A stretch of DNA of 64,000 nt from Nocardia anocheti (GTDB taxonomy: Bacteria; Actinomycetota; Actinomycetes; Mycobacteriales; Mycobacteriaceae): positions 372,001 to 436,000 of the forward strand of contig NZ_JAQQFV010000003.1 of assembly GCF_029675105.1 (NCBI RefSeq). Direction: 5' to 3'. The notes beneath the pieces are model-generated. The model did not search any database and was not told the origin of the DNA. It saw nothing but the letters and a program-made list of their open reading frames with translations. Shown here one piece after another: positions 59,778-64,000 of this stretch. How positions within the stretch are numbered: position 1 is the first letter of the stretch; the number at the start of each line of letters is the position of its first letter. Made by a program: the position numbers and the translations under genes.

Positions 59778-61256
59778 TCATGGCGCAGCCGGGTTCGGCG
59801 GGAAGACCTGGTGGTAGATCTCGTCGGCGTGGCTGGTGGGTTCCGGCGCGCCGGGGGTGAGCTGGTAGGTGCGGTGGCCGTCGGGGGTGCGTCCGGCGCG
59901 CAGGAACAGGTCGGTGGGGTGGGCGGCGTGGTGACGGTGGTGGGCGAAGTCGTAGAGGTGGGTGACGAGGACGGGTTTGACGCCGGTGTCGACGAGGGCT
60001 TCGACGAGCGGGGTGAGGATGTGGGTGGCGTCGCGTTCACTGGTGGAGGCGAAGGATTCGTTGGACAGCAGCAGCGCGCCGGGGGTGAGGTGGTCGATGA
60101 CGGCGCGCATGCGGACGAGTTCGTCGACGAGTTTGCCGTAGGTCATGGTGCGGTCCTCGTCGGTGACGAAGTGGGTGAAAACGCCGGTGCGGAGCTCGGA
60201 TTCGTAGCTTTCGGCCAGTACGAACATGCCCGCCTGCATCATGATCTGGGCGGTGCCGAGGCTGCGCAGGAACGTCGATTTGCCCCCGTTGTTGGCGCCG
60301 GTGACGACCAGCAGGGTGCGGCCGGTCGCGTCGAGGTCGTTGCCGACCACGTCGCGGCCGGTCAGGGACAGGGTGAGGTCGCGGAGTCCGGTAGCGCGCA
60401 GGCGGAGCTCCCCAACCGGGTGGACGGTCGGCAGACATGTCGGGATGCTGCCCAGTCGGTCGTGCAGGTTCAGACAGCCGACGTAGAAGGCCAGTTCGGT
60501 GCGGAGCCGTTGGAAGAAGTCGTGGATGTGGTCGGCGGCGTAGCCGACGACGTCGGCGAGGTCGGCCAGGGCGCGGTTGCGCAGCTGCACGATCGGGTTG
60601 AGGGTCGGGTTGGCACGGGCTTCGGGGTCCTCGATCGGGTGGAACGCGGCGCGTCCGGAACGCAGCCCGAACCGGGTCCGGCGGGCGGGCAGGGGTTCAC
60701 GCACGACGATGTCGGTGATCTTGTTGCCGATGCCCAGGCTCGCACCGAGGTGGATGCCGTGGTCGAAATGCAGGGCGGTCAGGTGTTGGTCGACGGTGTC
60801 GAGGTAGTCGTCGTCGAAATGCTCGGTCACCGTGTCGACGAGGGCGCGCAGACCCGCCGAGGTGAAGGTGTGTGCGCGGCAGTGGGCGCGCAGTTGGCGC
60901 AGGCAGGTGAGCAGTTCGGTGAACGGTGGCAGCGACAGGACCAGTTTGCCGCCCGCGCGCCGTCCCTCGCCCGCGGGCCAACGGCGGATGCGGGTCGGCG
61001 CGACCGCTATCCGGTAGAGCTCGCGGATCGCGTCGGGCTGGGCCGTGCAGTCGGCCAGGACGGCGTGGCGGTAGGCGATGACCTCGGGGTCGGTGAGGGT
61101 GGCGGGCACTGTCGCGCGGACGGTGCCGAGGATGAGTTGGTCGCCGTCGGCCATCGCGGTGAACAGCGACTCCAAGCCCAGATCGGCGACGACGTGATCA
61201 CCGTTGACGGCGGGACGCGGCTCCCGGCCCGCGGGGTGCAGCAGGTTCACTCGCAT
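59778..61256 (-). CDS. MutS-like ATPase (paralogue 2)
   Basis: 492 aa from ATG 61256. C-terminal MutS ATPase: Walker A VVTGANNGGKSTFLRSLG, Walker B ALLLSNESFASTSERDAT, and the VLVTHLYDF switch. The N-terminal half has only the helical MutS core (FTELLTCLRQLRAHCRAHTF, LTALHFDHGIHLGASLGIGNKI). The mismatch-binding and connector domains of true MutS are missing. Its start overlaps the end of a second MutS-like gene by 10 bp, so both are made together and may form a heterodimer. Confidence 0.85.
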   Translation of the reverse strand: MRVNLLHPAGREPRPAVNGDHVVADLGLESLFTAMADGDQLILGTVRATVPATLTDPEVIAYRHAVLADCTAQPDAIRELYRIAVAPTRIRRWPAGEGRRAGGKLVLSLPPFTELLTCLRQLRAHCRAHTFTSAGLRALVDTVTEHFDDDYLDTVDQHLTALHFDHGIHLGASLGIGNKITDIVVREPLPARRTRFGLRSGRAAFHPIEDPEARANPTLNPIVQLRNRALADLADVVGYAADHIHDFFQRLRTELAFYVGCLNLHDRLGSIPTCLPTVHPVGELRLRATGLRDLTLSLTGRDVVGNDLDATGRTLLVVTGANNGGKSTFLRSLGTAQIMMQAGMFVLAESYESELRTGVFTHFVTDEDRTMTYGKLVDELVRMRAVIDHLTPGALLLSNESFASTSERDATHILTPLVEALVDTGVKPVLVTHLYDFAHHRHHAAHPTDLFLRAGRTPDGHRTYQLTPGAPEPTSHADEIYHQVFPPNPAAP

Positions 61257-62776
61257 GCGGTCACCTTGGCGGTCACGAGATCGTAGGTGAGCCCGTAGCG
61301 TTCGGCGAGAACCACCGCGTGCGCGTTGCCGTCGGCGGCGCGGCGTTCGATCCGGAATGTTCGGCGTGCGGGGTCGTCGGGGTCGGTGGCCGCGACCATG
61401 CTGACCGTTTCCGGTCGGGCGGCGGCGAGTTCGTCGAAGAAGGTCACCCACACGGCCATCGAGCCTGCGGCGAGGATCTTGTCCAGGACCTGTCCGCCGA
61501 TGCGGACGGCGTCGACGGTGCTGGTCGAACTGAAGCTCTCGTTGAGGATGAGCAGGCTGTCGGCGGTGGCGTGGTCGAGCGTGTCGCGGACACGGTCGAG
61601 TTCGGCCAGCAGGCGTCCGTCGGCGTCGGTGGCCTGTTCGGCGCGCTCGAAGTGGGTGGTCAGCCGGTCGAACAGGGGGAGGCGGGCTGAGCGGGCCGGG
61701 ACCGGGCAGCCGAGCGCGGTCAGGTAGGCGAGTTGGCCGACCATGCGGGCGAAGGTGGTCTTCCCACCCTGGTTCGGCCCGGTGACGACCAGGACGCGTT
61801 CGGGTCCGGACAGCGTGAAGTCGTTGCACACCAACGGTTGTGGCGCGCCGCCCGGTTTGCTGGCCAGCGCGAGGTCGAAGGCGTCATCCGCGCCGAGATC
61901 GGCACCGTCACCGACCACGGTGGGCAGCGACAGCGGCGCGGTGACGGTGGCGGCGAAGTCGAGATAGCGCAGATAGAAGTGGATCTCGCGGTCGAAGGTC
62001 ACGACAGCGGGGGCGAGGAACCGTGCGTGCCGGTCGGCGAAATCGGCCAGGCGGGCGAACGGTTCGGGGAACAGGCCCGCGACCCGGTCGAGGATCTGTT
62101 CCTCCATCTGGTTCATGTCCGGCCACTCCGGTTGCGGATGCGCGGGAGGCGGGGGACCGGCACCGAAACGGGCGAGCAGGTCGGAAATCGTGGTGCTGTA
62201 GTCGGTGTCGCTGTCGTCCGGGCCGACTTCGATGGTGTCGGTATCGAGAATGCGGACGCTGTAGCGGACAGCGGCGAGGGCTTCGCGGGTCGCGCGCACA
62301 TCCCCGGCGAGGGCGCTGATATCGGGGCCAGCGACCGCCTCGGTCACCGTGTCGCGCCACCGGCGCAAGGCCCGTGACGAGAGGGGCAGCGCGGGCAGTA
62401 CCTCGGCCATCGTGGTGAGTGCGCGGAGATAGTCGGCGGCCGCGTCGAGATGCCAACGCTGCCGCTGACGCGGATGCTGGAGCCCAGCCGCACCGGCCAT
62501 ACGCCGCCGAACCCGCCGCATTCCGGCAGTGAAATCGTCGAAGACCCTGCGGATCTCGACGTCGGCCAGATCAGCGAACACCTCCTGGCGGAACAGCACG
62601 GTGTCGAGGTCGCGGACCGGGCGGCGCAGCAACGCGGCGAGCCCGAAATCGTCGGGCCCACCGACGATCGCGGCGATGACCTGGTCGAGCCGCAGATCGG
62701 TGACGGTCGCGTCGTCGACGACCATCACCGCGACGGTCGAGGGTTCCCTCGGCCAGACCACGCTGTCCGCGCGCAT
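61247..62776 (-). CDS. MutS-like ATPase (paralogue 1)
   Basis: 509 aa from ATG 62776, with GAGGAGGG 5 bp upstream. Helical core (VFDDFTAGMRRVRRRMAGAAG, MEEQILDRVAGLFPEPFARLADFADRHARFLAPAVVTFDREIHFYLRYLDF) and ATPase: Walker A VVTGPNQGGKTTFARMVG, Walker B SLLILNESFSSTSTVDAV and switch VWVTFFDELA. Lacks the mismatch-recognition domain. The two paralogues share layout but differ in Walker A, fitting asymmetric partners. DNA target unknown. Confidence 0.85.
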   Translation of the reverse strand: MRADSVVWPREPSTVAVMVVDDATVTDLRLDQVIAAIVGGPDDFGLAALLRRPVRDLDTVLFRQEVFADLADVEIRRVFDDFTAGMRRVRRRMAGAAGLQHPRQRQRWHLDAAADYLRALTTMAEVLPALPLSSRALRRWRDTVTEAVAGPDISALAGDVRATREALAAVRYSVRILDTDTIEVGPDDSDTDYSTTISDLLARFGAGPPPPAHPQPEWPDMNQMEEQILDRVAGLFPEPFARLADFADRHARFLAPAVVTFDREIHFYLRYLDFAATVTAPLSLPTVVGDGADLGADDAFDLALASKPGGAPQPLVCNDFTLSGPERVLVVTGPNQGGKTTFARMVGQLAYLTALGCPVPARSARLPLFDRLTTHFERAEQATDADGRLLAELDRVRDTLDHATADSLLILNESFSSTSTVDAVRIGGQVLDKILAAGSMAVWVTFFDELAAARPETVSMVAATDPDDPARRTFRIERRAADGNAHAVVLAERYGLTYDLVTAKVTACE

Positions 62777-62847
62777 CGACGCCCTCCTCGGCTGTACCGT
62801 CGCCATCCGCCCCGCACGCTAGGGAGCGGCGCCGCGATCGTCAAGGA

Positions 62848-63423
62848 TCACGCGGGCAGGGCTGCGCCGAACACGATCTCGAGTTCATCGATGACCTCGT
62901 CGAGCGGCGCCGTCGACCGGTTCACCCGGCACAGGATCACCGCGCCCTCGACCGCCGCGATCGCCATCGTCGCCAGCCGCCGCGCCCGTTGAGGTTCGAC
63001 CCCGTCGGTCTCGATCGCGGTGACGAGTCCGGCGTGCCAGCGCTGGATGATCGCCGCGACCGACGGCTGCAGATGTTCGTCCTCGGGCGAACTGCCCACC
63101 GCCACCGACACCACCGGACAGCCAGCCCCGAAATCGGACTGTTCGAGCAGGGCATTCCAGAACTGCCCGAACTGCCGCAGCGTCACGACCGAGCTCTGCG
63201 CGGCGGACTGGTCGATGATGGCGCCGATGGTGTCACCGGCCAATGTCAGCGATTCGGTCATGATCTGCGCGCGGCCACCGGGAAAGTGGTGGTAGACCGA
63301 TCCGCGAGGCGCCTCGCTGCGAGCCAGGACGGCATCGATGGTGACCCCGGCCGCGCCCCGCTCGCGCAGCAGCTCGATGGCGCTGTGCAGCATCCGCTGG
63401 CGAGTGTTGGTGCGGGCTCCCAC
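62848..63423 (-). CDS. TetR-family transcriptional regulator
   Basis: 191 aa. TetR HTH RQRMLHSAIELLRERGAAGVTIDAVLARSEAPRGSVYHHFPGGRAQIMTESL. The effector domain (SVVTLRQFGQFWNALLEQSDFGAGCPVVSVAVGSSPED) matches the LmrA/YxaF type, which respond to drugs or flavonoids in Bacillus. Divergent from an amidohydrolase gene with a CTATGC dyad between. Confidence 0.9.
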   Translation of the reverse strand: MGARTNTRQRMLHSAIELLRERGAAGVTIDAVLARSEAPRGSVYHHFPGGRAQIMTESLTLAGDTIGAIIDQSAAQSSVVTLRQFGQFWNALLEQSDFGAGCPVVSVAVGSSPEDEHLQPSVAAIIQRWHAGLVTAIETDGVEPQRARRLATMAIAAVEGAVILCRVNRSTAPLDEVIDELEIVFGAALPA

Positions 63424-63462
63424 GGCGATGGCACTCCTGACAGATCAACGGTCCGGACGCCG

Positions 63463-63480
63463 CTATGCTACCTCGCATAG
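63463..63480. promoter_or_regulatory. TetR operator candidate
   Basis: CTATGC-TACCTC-GCATAG, a perfect 6-bp dyad in the 103-bp gap between the divergent TetR and amidohydrolase genes. Confidence 0.6.
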
Positions 63481-63526
63481 TCCCTGCTCCTGGCCGATGG
63501 ACCGGGAGGGTGAAAGGAACCCCTAC

Positions 63527-64000
63527 GTGAACCGGTCGGTGTTCGACGCCCACTTGCACATCATCGATCCCGCCCACCCGCTGGTCGAGAACGACGGATA
63601 CTTGCCGGACCCGTTCACGGTGCGCGACTACCAGGCCAGGATCACCGGACTGGGCATCGCCGGAGGTGCGGTGGTGTCCGGGTCGTTCCAGGCTTTCGAC
63701 CAGGACTATCTGATCGACGCGCTGCGAGTGCTTGGCCCCTCCTATGTCGGGGTGACCCAGATTCCCGCCGAGACCAGCGACGCGCGGATCCTCGCCCTGC
63801 ACGAGGCGGGCGTGCGGGCGGTGCGGTTCAATGTGCGCCGCGGGGGATCGGCCGGTATCGACGACCTGGACCGCCTCGCCCACCGCGTCCACGACCTGGC
63901 CGGGTGGCACACCGAGCTCTACATCGACGCCCGCGCGGCCGCCGACCTCGCCGACCGTCTCACCGCCCTGCCCGCCGTCAGTATCGATCACCTCGGACTC
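63527..64000 (+). CDS. amidohydrolase (TIM-barrel, partial)
   Basis: Runs off the window end after 158 codons. GTG 63527 is preceded by GAAAGG. Begins VNRSVFDAHLHIIDPAHPL, with the HxH metal motif, continues through GGAVVSGSFQAFDQDYLIDALRVLGPSYVGVTQIPAETSD and ALHEAGVRAVRFNVRRGGS, and reaches SIDHLGL, the metal-ligand His strand. This is the amidohydrolase 2 (2-pyrone-4,6-dicarboxylate lactonase-like) pattern. Controlled by the divergent TetR through the CTATGC dyad. Confidence 0.85.
   Translation, partial: MNRSVFDAHLHIIDPAHPLVENDGYLPDPFTVRDYQARITGLGIAGGAVVSGSFQAFDQDYLIDALRVLGPSYVGVTQIPAETSDARILALHEAGVRAVRFNVRRGGSAGIDDLDRLAHRVHDLAGWHTELYIDARAAADLADRLTALPAVSIDHLGL

Overview
The window is high-GC actinobacterial DNA, most likely Nocardia or a close relative in the Mycobacteriales. 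The content pointing there is an LprG/LppX-type lipoprotein, an MMPL transporter, a ChoD-like cholesterol oxidase, glucosyl-3-phosphoglycerate synthase, an F420-type nitroreductase-fold protein and many TetR/HxlR/MarR/MerR regulators with divergently read partners. No rRNA, tRNA or CRISPR array was found.

Region 1 (1-11.9 kb) is accessory DNA. It opens with the end of an integrated element: a large serine recombinase, frameshifted in a short G run, abutting an MmyB-type HTH regulator gene that lacks its 5' end, as expected if the element inserted into that gene. Next is a divergent locus that looks like a conflict or signalling system. On the minus strand lie a 78-aa protein, a JAB/JAMM peptidase with an E2/RWD-like tail, a 20-aa ORF with a perfect Shine-Dalgarno, a SEFIR-NPCBM protein, a small membrane protein, a lipoprotein and a membrane-anchored protein. 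On the plus strand lie an HTH-NB-ARC-TPR STAND ATPase, a membrane-anchored protein and two membrane-anchored NPCBM-like proteins. This is the best candidate for an undescribed system.

Region 2 (12-19.7 kb): an HxlR/DoxX pair, the LprG-like lipoprotein, and a compact three-gene cluster (cytochrome b5-desaturase, type III polyketide synthase, PvdE/SyrD-like ABC exporter with a proline-rich insert) that probably makes and exports a lipid-derived polyketide. It ends in a terminator, followed by GpgS.

Region 3 (19.8-28.5 kb): two TerD-domain proteins (one fused to a DEDDh exonuclease and BRCT domains), a cobalamin riboswitch ahead of a 2Fe-2S protein, two haloalkane-dehalogenase-like hydrolases (one lacking the catalytic His) and an HD phosphohydrolase.

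Region 4 (28.5-35.5 kb): a sulfation operon (CysD, CysNC, DUF1214, SDR, sulfotransferase) divergent from an IclR regulator over a perfect palindrome. It couples PAPS supply to a dedicated sulfotransferase.

Region 5 (35.5-64 kb): mostly chromosomal metabolic and regulatory genes. Notable members are a tandem-repeat membrane protein, MMPL/MarR, ChoD/MerR, an AurF-like diiron oxygenase, a secreted GH1 glycosidase, a tyrosine recombinase, acyl-CoA dehydrogenase/HxlR and TauD/TetR pairs, a 1181-aa fusion of two serine hydrolases, a frameshifted small gene, two overlapping MutS-like ATPases and a truncated amidohydrolase at the window end.
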